Positions 25,095 to 32,866 of a stretch of 64,000 nucleotides of DNA are shown here, one piece after another. Location of the stretch: positions 190,174 through 254,173 of the forward strand of contig NZ_CDBJ01000071.1 of NCBI RefSeq assembly GCF_000820045.1. The letters run 5' to 3'. The position numbers were made by a program, and so were the translations under genes. Position 1 is the first letter of the stretch. Each line of letters begins with the position of its first letter. The notes under the pieces are model-generated. The model was not told the origin of the DNA. It made no database searches and saw nothing but the letters and a program-made list of their open reading frames with translations. This DNA comes from Aeromonas rivuli (lineage in GTDB: Bacteria; Pseudomonadota; Gammaproteobacteria; Enterobacterales; Aeromonadaceae).

Positions 25095-26955
25095 TCTCGA
25101 CCCTTCACGGCTTGGTACTGTTGAGGATGTGAACGGCTCAAGCGTGAGTGTGAAACTTGCGGAGAGCACACCGGGCGGACTCTTATTTGTCAATGGTGAG
25201 GCATATCGCGTCGGACAAGTCGGGGGATTTGTCCGTATTCCATCTGGATATGTAGACCTCTATGGTGTGATCTCACAAGTTGGAGCTGGCGCCGCCCCTG
25301 GTCCACCGGAACTCGCGCCTCAATTCGGCAATCGATGGCTTAGGATTGAACTCGTCGGCCAAGGACGCCGGGGAACAAAGTTTGAACGCGGCATCGCACA
25401 GTACCCCTCCATCGGCGACTCTGCCCATGTCGTCACCGAATCGGACTTGAAAACGGTCTATGCGCCTGGAGACGAAGATGGCTATGTCGCCGTTGGGCGC
25501 GTCGCCAGCGCCGAGTCGATCCGCGCATACATCGACATGAATCGCTTGATCAGCCGTCATTCTGCAGTGGTGGGAAGCACTGGCTCTGGGAAGTCGAATG
25601 CCGTGGCGAATCTACTTGGTGCTATTTCCGATCAAACTCGGTTCAAGTCTGCTCGCGTCGTATTGTTTGACCTTCACGGTGAGTATGCGAAGGCATTTGG
25701 CGATCAGGCCCGTGTATTTAGGGTTGGGGCGGATACCGCCGCAGGGGAGCGGGAACTCCATGTTCCATTTTGGGCGCTCACAGCGGAGGAATTTACTTCG
25801 TTGGCGATGGGTCCGGTATCAGGAACGCCCCTCGCGTTACTGCAAGAAAGGTTGTTGACCAGCAAAAGGGCATCGAAGCCGGGTGGCATCCCACATGCCT
25901 TGCCTGATCTCAGCGTCACCGTCGATACACCGCTTCCGTTCTCTGTCTACCAGCTCTGGCACGACCTGTATTCATTGCATTGCGCGACTCATAGCGTTAG
26001 CAAGAACCAAAACCAGACTGAGGCCACGCGAGTCTATATCGAAGACGGTGCTCCTCCCCAAAAGGCCACCGGCGATGGCGACCAGCTCGTGCGTCCTCGA
26101 TTCCGTCCGATCACAACAGAGGCAGGTGCCGACAAGGTTTATGGCGGGCTCTACATTGATGCGCCGCGACCGCACCTGGATGTGTTGGAAAGCAAGCTTC
26201 GCGATCCACGCATGCAATTCCTCTTCAACCCTGGTGAATGGGCTGTCGCGAAAGACGGCACTACAACGTCAGATCTCGATGCTCTGCTCTCAGCGTGGAT
26301 AGGGGCCGACACTCCAATTTCAGTATTCGATCTGTCGGGAATTCCAACTTCCGTTGTAGATGATTTGGTTGGGGCCGTTTTAAGAATTCTTTATGACGCG
26401 GTGTTTTGGGGAAGGACGAAACCAGAGGGAGGTCGAGAAAGGCCGTTACTTGTCGTCATGGAAGAAGCGCACGTGTATCTCAGTGCTCAGTCAAAGAGCC
26501 GCGCAGCTACTGCCGCGCGGCGCATCGCGAAAGAGGGGCGAAAATATGGAGTTGGGTTAATGCTGGTCAGCCAGCGTCCTTCCGAAATAGACACTACGAT
26601 CCTTTCGCAGTGTGGCACGGTCATCGCCCTACGTCTGACAAATGACTCAGATCGTGCTCAAGTTACCTCATGTGCATCGGATAATCTTAAGGGTCTCTTT
26701 TCGATGCTACCTGTTCTCCGCACCGGCGAGGCGTTGATTGTGGGAGAGGCTGTCAACATGCCGATACGGGCAATCATCGACCGTCCGCCAGAAGGCCGAC
26801 GACCTGATAGCGACGATCCTGTGGTAGTTGTTCCCAAGGGTGCTGACGGGAACCGTATTCGGAGTGGCGGCTGGACTGAGCCGGTACAGAATGAAAATTA
26901 CAAGCCCCTAGTGGAGGCCTGGCGTAAGCAAGATCCAAATGCTGGTGAGAAATAA
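25072..26955 (+). CDS. HerA-type DNA translocase ATPase of SIR2-HerA
   Basis: A 627-residue FtsK/HerA-fold ATPase. An N-terminal HAS beta-barrel (about 1-100) precedes the core: Walker A GSTGSGKS (168-175), Walker B LLVVMEEAH (catalytic Glu465) and the arginine-finger region SQRPSE (500-505). ATG at 25072, with GGGAG upstream, is preferred over the open extension to 24979. Such ATPases form hexamers that scaffold the SIR2 partner. The region 270-400 between the motifs is long and contains a TTEAGADKVYGGLYIDAPRP loop that may be a partner-contact insertion. It ends 47 bases before the KTSC gene. Confidence 0.9.
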   Translation: MMRSPSSNLDPSRLGTVEDVNGSSVSVKLAESTPGGLLFVNGEAYRVGQVGGFVRIPSGYVDLYGVISQVGAGAAPGPPELAPQFGNRWLRIELVGQGRRGTKFERGIAQYPSIGDSAHVVTESDLKTVYAPGDEDGYVAVGRVASAESIRAYIDMNRLISRHSAVVGSTGSGKSNAVANLLGAISDQTRFKSARVVLFDLHGEYAKAFGDQARVFRVGADTAAGERELHVPFWALTAEEFTSLAMGPVSGTPLALLQERLLTSKRASKPGGIPHALPDLSVTVDTPLPFSVYQLWHDLYSLHCATHSVSKNQNQTEATRVYIEDGAPPQKATGDGDQLVRPRFRPITTEAGADKVYGGLYIDAPRPHLDVLESKLRDPRMQFLFNPGEWAVAKDGTTTSDLDALLSAWIGADTPISVFDLSGIPTSVVDDLVGAVLRILYDAVFWGRTKPEGGRERPLLVVMEEAHVYLSAQSKSRAATAARRIAKEGRKYGVGLMLVSQRPSEIDTTILSQCGTVIALRLTNDSDRAQVTSCASDNLKGLFSMLPVLRTGEALIVGEAVNMPIRAIIDRPPEGRRPDSDDPVVVVPKGADGNRIRSGGWTEPVQNENYKPLVEAWRKQDPNAGEK

Positions 26956-27002
26956 CCCCCGTAAGCCAAAAGTTTTATTACACCCAATGGAGATGACGCA
27001 CT

Positions 27003-27212
27003 ATGGAACGTACACCAGTAACCTCAACCGACATCTGTGCAATCGGCTATGACGCAGATACTCAAACCCTTGAAATTGAGTTCAATACTGGATCTGTATA
27101 CGACTATTCGGACGTACCTCAAGGTGAATATGACGCGTTCATCGGCTCAGACTCAAAGGGGAAATATTTCCACGCCAATATCAAAAATCGATACTCGTTT
27201 GTAAAGCTCTAA
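27003..27212 (+). CDS. KTSC-domain protein
   Basis: A 69-residue single-domain protein. IGYDADTQTLEIEFNTGSVY followed by YDYSDVPQGEYDAFIGSDSK and GKYFHANIKNRY is the KTSC domain, a small beta-rich domain named for its link to lysyl-tRNA synthetase C termini. GGAG lies ten bases before ATG 27003. It is on the same strand as SIR2-HerA, 47 bases downstream, and ends 11 bases before the converging DUF1016 gene. It could be an accessory or regulator of the defence genes, but no function is established. Confidence 0.85.
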   Translation: MERTPVTSTDICAIGYDADTQTLEIEFNTGSVYDYSDVPQGEYDAFIGSDSKGKYFHANIKNRYSFVKL

Positions 27213-27223
27213 TAGAACGACAC

Positions 27224-28294
27224 TTACCGCTTTCCCTTGCCAGCGCCAAGCTGCTCGATCTGCAGTCGAGCACGGGCTGTAGCTTGCTGCAGTCGCTCGG
27301 CCAGCAATTCGCGCGGCGGCAGCGTTGTCAGGTATTCGGCGACGTGGATGCCCGACTTGTCCAACTCCAAAAGTTCGATTTGCTCGGACTTCTTGCCGGT
27401 GCAGAGGATGATGCCGAGCGGCAAGGCTTCCTCCGGCTCCCGTTCATGTTTGTCAAGCCAGCGCAGGTAAAGCTCCATCTACCCCTTGTACGCCGCCTTG
27501 AACTCCCCGACCTTCAATTCCACCGCCACCAGTCGGCGCAGCTTGCGGTTGTAGAACAGCAGGTCAAGGTGAAAATCGTCGTTGTCGATCTGGATGCGTT
27601 TTTGTCGAGCCACGAACGTGAAGCCCACGCCCAGCTCCAGCAGGAAGGATTCCATCTCGCGGATGATCGCCGCCTCTAAGTCGCCCTCCTGCCAGGTGTC
27701 GCGCAGGCCCAGGAAGTCGAGGATGTACGGGTCACGCATGACCAGGCTGGGCGAGATGCGCTGCGCGTCGCGCATGGTCGCCAGTTCCTGCGCAATCATC
27801 GTGTCCGGCTTCTTGGACAGCGCCGTGCGTTCGTACAGCATCGAGTCGATGCGCTCGCGCAGTGTCCGAACGCTCCACCGTTCGACGCCGGCCATCTGCG
27901 CGTAGTAGTCCCGCTGCATCGGCTCCTTGAGCGCCAGCAGCAGGACGAAATGCGACCAGCTCAATTGTCGCGACAGTGTCGCGACAATTGGTTCGTCAGG
28001 GAACGTGGCGGCGAACTTGACCATCCGGCGCAGGTTCTTCTCCCCGAAACCCCGCCCGTAGTCACGGGCAAGCTGCTCGGCCAGGGTTGGCAGGATTTCC
28101 TCGCCGTACCCGGCCCGCTGCCCGGCCAGCACTTCCGTATGGATGCGCTGACCGATGCGCCAGAACAGCAAGGTCAGCTCGGCATTGACCGCTGAAGCGG
28201 CGCGCTGGTGCGACGCCTCGATCAGTGCCCGGATGTCGCCCAGCAGCGCCACCGGCGCTGCTGGCGACGTGACAGACGCCTTGTGCCGGGTCAT
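27224..28294 (-). pseudogene. DUF1016 (YhcG-type) PD-(D/E)XK nuclease gene interrupted by an amber codon
   Basis: A 356-codon frame runs from ATG 28294 to a stop at 27224, with a single in-frame TAG at 27479-27481 (codon 272). The N-terminal DUF1016 helical domain (residues 15-190) and the nuclease core (Asp244 in FHLDLLF, Glu259 and Lys261 in AVELKVGEF) precede the stop. After it the family-typical MELYLRWLDKHERE continues in frame. Relatives usually have Gln at this codon, so CAG to TAG is the simple explanation. The start overlaps the integrase stop (ATGA). The 271-residue product retains the catalytic residues but lacks the C-terminal strands; suppressor readthrough is possible. Confidence 0.85.
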
Positions 28295-29490
28295 GCCGCC
28301 ACCTCTTTGGCTCGTTGCATCCCGGTGATCGTCTTGCGACGATTCGCCACCAGTTCGGCCGCGTCTCGCACCGGCTTGTCCTCGGTGTGGACGTAGCGCA
28401 TGAACATCACGACGGTCTTGTGCGCCGTCAGCGCCATGCCGACCTTGACCGGGATGCCCGAATTAGCAATGTCGGTCGCCGAACGGTGGCGGATGCCGTG
28501 CGTGCCCACGTGCGTGGCGCCAGCCGCCTTGAGCGCACGGCTCCAGCCACCGTAATACTCGCCCGTGGTCAGATGTTTGCCGGCGTGGCTCGGAGAAGGC
28601 AGCACGTAGCGGCAGCCCTCCTGCCGGGGTGCCGTCGAGAGTAGCCGATAGGCTTCCTCGCTCATGGGCTTGGACATGCCGCCGGTCTTGCTATCAGGCC
28701 AGACGACCCGCCGGTTCTGCAGGTCAACCCAGTCCCATTCCAGCGCAATGATTTCCGAGCGACGGCCAGCGAACTCGAATTGCAGGCGGATGCCCAAAGG
28801 GATGACGTAGTTCTCTAGTCCCTCCGACTCGATCTTGTCGAGCTGCCGGAACAAGTCGCCCATTTCTTCATCGCTGATGAGGTGGGTTGATTTGCCGGCA
28901 GGGAACATTGGGACGTGACGGCATGGGTTGGTGCCGTCGGGCCGATAGCCCCATACCTCGGCCATGTTGAACATCTTGCGCAAGACGCTGAAGACCTTGT
29001 TCGCCTCGGTCTGCTTATACGAGAGCTTCTCCATCAGCCCTGCGATGTCAGGACGCTTCACGTCCTGAACTTTCTTGCGGCCTAGCAGCGGGATGATGTT
29101 GCGATTGATGACGGCCTGATAGCCGGCCTGGGTACTGAGCTTGTTGCGCTTCTTGGAGTAGTCCTCCATGAACTTCGTGCATAGCTCTTTGACCGTGGGG
29201 GCCTGGCGCGCCTCTGCCTTCTCCGCGGCGGGATCGCCGCCTCGGCGAACCTGGGCGAGCCATTCCTGCGCCAGCGACCGCGCCTGTTCGACGGTCAGCT
29301 CCCCGTACAGCCCTAGCGAGGGTTTGCGGCGCTCGCCAGCGTTCGTCCGATACTGGAGCATGAACACCTTGCGACCCGCCGGGGTAATCTTGCACAGGAA
29401 GCCGGGGACCAGCGTATCCCTGAGTTCGACGGCCTCTGCCTGGGGTTGCGCTGCGTCGACAGCGGACTTAGTGAGTTTGATCTTAGCCAT
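28291..29490 (-). CDS. int: Tn4371-type tyrosine integrase
   Basis: A 399-residue site-specific recombinase. Residues 1-95 are the DUF4102 arm-binding domain (AKIKLTKSAVDAAQPQAEAV), 98-180 the core-binding SAM-like domain, and 200-385 the catalytic domain with Arg in AGRRSEII (243-244), HGIR (His331, Arg334), His357 in TAHKT and nucleophile Tyr366 in MRYVHTED. ATG at 29490 has AAGGAG ten bases upstream. It sits at the right end of the element, reading inward, and shares an ATGA overlap with the DUF1016 gene. Its close resemblance to the Tn4371 integrase assigns the element to that family. Confidence 0.95.
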   Translation of the reverse strand: MAKIKLTKSAVDAAQPQAEAVELRDTLVPGFLCKITPAGRKVFMLQYRTNAGERRKPSLGLYGELTVEQARSLAQEWLAQVRRGGDPAAEKAEARQAPTVKELCTKFMEDYSKKRNKLSTQAGYQAVINRNIIPLLGRKKVQDVKRPDIAGLMEKLSYKQTEANKVFSVLRKMFNMAEVWGYRPDGTNPCRHVPMFPAGKSTHLISDEEMGDLFRQLDKIESEGLENYVIPLGIRLQFEFAGRRSEIIALEWDWVDLQNRRVVWPDSKTGGMSKPMSEEAYRLLSTAPRQEGCRYVLPSPSHAGKHLTTGEYYGGWSRALKAAGATHVGTHGIRHRSATDIANSGIPVKVGMALTAHKTVVMFMRYVHTEDKPVRDAAELVANRRKTITGMQRAKEVAA

Positions 29491-29773
29491 GATGACTCCT
29501 TGGGAAGACCCGGATTCCAAGAGCCGGATAGGAGTCAGGCGGTCGGAAGTCAGGTCAGGTTTCGGAAAGCACCGGCATATGTTGAACTCGCCTAAGTTAT
29601 TGATAAACCTGCTGTATCTGGCTGTGGCGTAGTCCAGCGAATTTCGGTGCTGGAGTCATCGTGAAATAAAAAATCCGGCTTATGGCCGGATTTTTTATTG
29701 GACTCGAGCTGCCTGAATCGTGATCGGAGCCGAGCTGTATGGCGATGAGGGTCTCCTGCTCGTCGTCAGCGGC
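29491..29773. other. Element right border and chromosome junction
   Basis: About 283 bases with no gene. The integrase promoter and int-binding region should lie at 29,491-29,600. On the minus strand TTTTTTA (29673-29667) fits the T-rich attachment core described for Tn4371-type elements, so the junction is probably here, at the foot of an Aeromonas terminator. No tRNA 3' end is visible. The left end is needed to confirm the direct repeat. Confidence 0.45.
29668..29696. terminator. Bidirectional rho-independent terminator at the junction
   Basis: AAAAAATCCGGC (29668-29679) pairs exactly with GCCGGATTTTTT (29685-29696) around a 5-base loop. The flanking A and T runs allow termination both ways: of the leftward 29774-30163 gene and of whatever was upstream before the element entered. 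Confidence 0.85.
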
Positions 29774-30163
29774 CTAGGGGCAGGGGACGGGAGTGAAGGT
29801 AGATTGACCCTGGCAACGCCAGCCCATCTGGGCCTGACGCATCTGCCAGAGGTTGTCACTGCGAAACAGGGTCAGGATGTAGAGCATGTCATTCTTGCTG
29901 CCATCGAGGGCAACCGAGAGCACCAGATCATTATCCAGTTGTTGCGCCTGGATCCGGCTCGGTACGTCAGCATGGCCCACGAAACGCAAGGCGATGGCCC
30001 TGTAGTCATTCACCCAGGTCTGCTGTTTATTGCTCGCCAGGCGGATCTGCTGATTGAATTCCTGCACCGGCGTGGAGGCCAGTCGACCAAACAGAAGCTG
30101 GGCATTGGCACCCATGGTGGTCACTATGAGCAGCAGCGAGGTAATGATCCCGAATTTTTGCAT
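29774..30163 (-). CDS. Small exported protein of unknown function
   Basis: A 129-residue protein. MQKFGIITSLLLIVTTMGANA is a clear signal peptide with cleavage expected after ANA, and the mature 108 residues end in a Cys/Pro-rich tail (RCQGQSTFTPVPCP) with two cysteines that could form a disulfide. ATG at 30163 has AGGAA seven bases upstream. I do not recognise a family. It stands alone between two terminators, so it probably has its own promoter in 30,164-30,204. Confidence 0.75.
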   Translation of the reverse strand: MQKFGIITSLLLIVTTMGANAQLLFGRLASTPVQEFNQQIRLASNKQQTWVNDYRAIALRFVGHADVPSRIQAQQLDNDLVLSVALDGSKNDMLYILTLFRSDNLWQMRQAQMGWRCQGQSTFTPVPCP

Positions 30164-30204
30164 GAAGGTTCCTGCCTGATAATGACTGCTCTCTATGACA
30201 ACAG

Positions 30205-30237
30205 AAAAGCCCGCTTGGTTCAATCAGGCGGGCTTTT
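30205..30237 (-). terminator. Rho-independent terminator after the TRIC-type gene
   Basis: AAAAGCCCGC (30205-30214) pairs with GCGGGCTTTT (30228-30237). On the minus strand the stem is followed by a T run, so it ends the leftward transcript of the channel gene at 30277. Confidence 0.85.
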
Positions 30238-30276
30238 GTCATTCAGGCATGGCCATGCAGGCGTCAGCGCCGACCG

Positions 30277-30909
30277 CTAGCCCCGTTGCAGGCTGAAGGT
30301 TGGCAGGGAGAGATGCCAGTAGATAGCGGCCACGCGCAGGCCAAATACCACCGCCATGCTGATAAACATGGCCAGCACCCTATCCAGACTGCACTCGAGT
30401 GCCACCGTATAGACGATGCCGCCGAGGATGCAGGCGGTGGCGTAGATCTCCTTTTGCAGCACCATGGGGATCTCCCGGGCCAATACATCGCGGATCATGC
30501 CGCCGGCAACCCCTGTCATGGTGCCCATCAGTACGGCAATCAGGCCGGATGCGCCAAAATGGAGCGCCTTTTGGGCGCCGATCACCGTAAAGAGCGCCAG
30601 GCCAAAGGCATCCGCCACCGGTAGAACATACCAGGGCAGGCGCTTGGGCAGGCGAACCAGCCACATGCCCAGCAGGGCCGTCAGCAATATGACCCAGATA
30701 TAGAGGGTATCGCGCACCCAGAATACCGGGGTGGCGCCGAGGATCATGTCACGAATAGTGCCACCGCCGATGGCGGTCACTGCCGCCAGTACCAACACGC
30801 CAAAGGCGTCCATCCTCAATCGGCCCGCAACCAGCACGCCGGAAAATGCGAACACGGCGGTACCGAACATGTCGCTGACATAGACAATCTGATCAACCAG
30901 GCTCTGCAT
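30277..30909 (-). CDS. TRIC/UPF0126 family membrane channel (YadS/YicG-like)
   Basis: A 210-residue inner-membrane protein with about seven hydrophobic segments arranged as two copies of the UPF0126 repeat. Each repeat has the glycine-rich signature: [14 protein letters not shown] near residue 47 and [17 protein letters not shown] near residue 132. Bacterial TRIC-type proteins form trimeric cation channels; the physiological substrate of the bacterial YadS/YicG group is debated. ATG at 30909 is chosen over an extension to 30966. Confidence 0.9.
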   Translation of the reverse strand: MQSLVDQIVYVSDMFGTAVFAFSGVLVAGRLRMDAFGVLVLAAVTAIGGGTIRDMILGATPVFWVRDTLYIWVILLTALLGMWLVRLPKRLPWYVLPVADAFGLALFTVIGAQKALHFGASGLIAVLMGTMTGVAGGMIRDVLAREIPMVLQKEIYATACILGGIVYTVALECSLDRVLAMFISMAVVFGLRVAAIYWHLSLPTFSLQRG

Positions 30910-31121
30910 GGAGAAACATCGACTCGAACAAAAGAGGGGCGCAGATTCTAGAGGCTGCATGGGCAAGCGCCAAGTCCGACCATGTGAAATTGAGAGATCC
31001 GCCGCGCTTTGAGCGTCCTCAGCGCCTGATAGCAGGCTTGCGACGGGGGAGGCGACTGACCCGGATCATGCCCGCAGTGACGGCGATGTGCGTTCAGCCG
31101 TTATTTTTTTCGTTTATTTAC

Positions 31122-31148
31122 TTAAGTCTGACGATAACGGACCGATAA
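31122..31148 (+). promoter_or_regulatory. Upstream sigma-28-like promoter of flaA
   Basis: TTAAGTCT (31122-31129), 11-base spacer, ACCGATAA (31141-31148). This matches the FliA consensus TAAAGTTT-N11-GCCGATAA at 13 of 16 positions with exact spacing. It is weaker in the -35 half than the downstream copy. Confidence 0.6.
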
Positions 31149-31191
31149 ATAGGTTAAGCGGCGAGAATGGAACGAACAGCGAAAAAATCGC

Positions 31192-31218
31192 TAAAGTCCT
31201 CTCAAAAAGCGCCGTTAA
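31192..31218 (+). promoter_or_regulatory. Sigma-28 promoter of flaA
   Basis: TAAAGTCC (31192-31199), 11-base spacer, GCCGTTAA (31211-31218), close to the FliA consensus with correct spacing. It lies 77 bases before the flaA start and gives flaA late-class flagellar expression. Confidence 0.85.
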
Positions 31219-31295
31219 CCAGAACATATCAGGCACAGAAAAAAATAAAGCCTGAGTGAATTAAAGATAAAATTTAATAGCTTAGGAGAATAGTT

Positions 31296-32216
31296 ATGAG
31301 TATGTACATCAATACCAACGTTTCATCGCTCAATGCCCAGCGCAACATGATGAACAGCACCAAATCTTTGGACACCTCTTACACTCGTCTGGCCTCCGGC
31401 TTGCGCATCAACAGCGCAAAAGACGATGCGGCCGGTCTGCAGATCTCCAACCGCCTGACCTCCCAGATCAACGGTCTGGATCAGGGTAACCGCAACGCCA
31501 ACGATGGTATCTCCCTTGCTCAAACCGCTGAAGGGGCCATGGACGAAGTGACCGGCATGTTGCAGCGGATGCGCACCCTGGCCCAGCAATCCGCCAACGG
31601 ATCCAACTCCGACAAAGATCGTGTGGCTCTCCAGAAAGAGGTGGATCAGCTGGGTAGCGAGATTAACCGCATCTCTAGCGCGACTACATTTGCTGGCACC
31701 AAATTGCTGGATGGATCTTTCGGTGGCACCTTCCAGGTCGGCGCAGATGCCAACCAGACTATCGGTTTTAGTCTGAGCCAGGCGGGTGGTTTCAGTATTT
31801 CGGGGATTGCGCAAGCGGCAGGTACTACTGTGGATGTGATATCAGGTCCAGCAGGCAGTATCACTACCGCTACCGGTATTTCAGCCATTTTCGCTGGTGG
31901 CAGTGCTGGCGGTATCAGCATCAGCTCTCAGGACAATGCTCAAAAAGTGCTCGCGGCGGCAGATGCCATGCTCGAAGTGGTCGATGGCAAGCGTGCAGAG
32001 TTGGGTGCGGTGCAGAACCGATTGGATTCAACCATTCGCAACCAGGCCAACATCTCCGAAAACGTCAGTGCTGCTCGTTCTCGGATCAGGGATGCGGACT
32101 TTGCCACCGAGACTGCTAACATGACCAAGCAGAACATACTGCAACAGGCGGCTTCCAGCATTCTGGCTCAGGCCAACCAGCGTCCGCAGTCTGCGCTCTC
32201 CCTGCTGCAGAACTAA
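31296..32216 (+). CDS. flaA: Polar flagellin FlaA
   Basis: A 306-residue flagellin, short as in Aeromonas polar flagellins. The conserved N-terminal D0/D1 helices ([40 protein letters not shown]) and C-terminal helices ([34 protein letters not shown]) flank a small variable centre at about residues 130-215 that is rich in Ser, Thr and Gly. These are the kind of residues that carry pseudaminic acid in A. caviae flagellin. It is exported through the flagellar apparatus with help of the chaperone FliS. It has its own sigma-28 promoters and a downstream hairpin, so it is a single-gene unit. Confidence 0.96.
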   Translation: MSMYINTNVSSLNAQRNMMNSTKSLDTSYTRLASGLRINSAKDDAAGLQISNRLTSQINGLDQGNRNANDGISLAQTAEGAMDEVTGMLQRMRTLAQQSANGSNSDKDRVALQKEVDQLGSEINRISSATTFAGTKLLDGSFGGTFQVGADANQTIGFSLSQAGGFSISGIAQAAGTTVDVISGPAGSITTATGISAIFAGGSAGGISISSQDNAQKVLAAADAMLEVVDGKRAELGAVQNRLDSTIRNQANISENVSAARSRIRDADFATETANMTKQNILQQAASSILAQANQRPQSALSLLQN

Positions 32217-32240
32217 GTGGTAAGTAACGAATAAAGAAAA

Positions 32241-32263
32241 AGGGCGGTTGTTCAGGCCGCCCT
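32241..32263 (+). terminator. Hairpin after flaA
   Basis: AGGGCGG (32241-32247) pairs with CCGCCCT (32257-32263), 25 bases after the flaA stop. The following T run is weak, so it may act mainly in 3'-end stability. Confidence 0.55.
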
Positions 32264-32411
32264 GGTAAATAAGATGGAACAATGGGGTGTTCGGATATAC
32301 GCCTTGTTCAATCAGCAGAGAAATATCTTATTAGTACTACCCCTCGAGTGTCGCGCAGATTGTTCGGTCTGTCACATTCGAGGTTGTTCTCCTGAGCGTA
32401 AGCTCTTCTTT

Positions 32412-32434
32412 GGCCGACACTGTCGGCCTTTTTT
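32412..32434 (+). terminator. Rho-independent terminator between flaA and flaB
   Basis: GGCCGAC (32412-32418) and GTCGGCC (32422-32428) form a tight stem followed by TTTTTT. It lies 196 bases beyond flaA with no gene in between. Confidence 0.8.
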
Positions 32435-32650
32435 ATGGGCGCCGGAAAACCGGCGACCCTAAAAACCAAGCATGAACCATGCCAATATAATAGCAAGCCA
32501 GGTGTGTGGCCCGGTTTGCCAGAGTGCCAGCACTATGGCCAAGGGTTGTTTGTCTCTGCACTGCATATCTATCTCCTTGCCCTGGCTTTCTCTCCTTCAT
32601 CGGGGGGAGAGGGGTTGCCGCTGAAAGTGTCAGGGCGGCAATAAATTTCC

Positions 32651-32677
32651 TAAAGCTTCTGATGAGCCTGCCGTTAC
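32651..32677 (+). promoter_or_regulatory. Sigma-28 promoter of flaB
   Basis: TAAAGCTT (32651-32658), 11-base spacer, GCCGTTAC (32670-32677), close to the FliA consensus. It lies 189 bases upstream of the flaB start, leaving a long 5' leader. Confidence 0.8.
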
Positions 32678-32866
32678 AGAGAGTGAAGCAAATAGAGGGG
32701 TGTTCGGAAGACCGACATTTGCGCTACTGCGGGTTCCATGTCCTGTTCAGACAATGGGCCCGCCAGATGGAACAGACCCGTTCAAGCTGTCCATCTGCAC
32801 GGTGGGATCCTGACTGCATTGATGCAAACAGAGCCCGCAGTTTATTGTTCATCAGGAGAATTTTTT

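Larger units (their letters stand above)
1..29667. mobile_element. Tn4371-family integrative element (partial, left end outside window)
   Basis: The stretch has the ordered backbone of Tn4371-type ICEs: tyrosine integrase at the right end, then DUF932, ParB-like, DUF736, DUF2958, DUF2285, AlpA-like HTH, RepA, ParA, DUF2840, TraF-like peptidase and relaxase, with cargo between integrase and DUF932 and beyond the relaxase. It is visibly GC-richer than the Aeromonas DNA that follows. The right border is placed between the integrase start (29,490) and a terminator at 29,668-29,696; the exact base is inferred. Mating-pair genes (trb, traG) are absent here and would be expected to the left, so ICE versus mobilizable element is undecided. 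Confidence 0.85.
30967..31295. other. flaA upstream region
   Basis: About 329 bases, AT-rich from 31,095 on, with no gene. It holds two sigma-28-like promoters in tandem (listed separately) and the flaA ribosome site TAGGAGAA at 31,283. Confidence 0.75.
32217..32866. other. flaA-flaB intergenic region
   Basis: About 650 bases with no convincing gene. It contains a hairpin after flaA (32241-32263), a second, stronger terminator (32412-32434), and the sigma-28 promoter of flaB (32651-32677). What the stretch between the two terminators transcribes is unclear. Confidence 0.7.

Noticed and set aside
29600-29670. Possible tRNA 3' end at the element border
   Set aside because: CCAGC...GCTGG forms a stem, but the loop is ten bases and lacks the TTCRANY pattern, and no CCA end follows.
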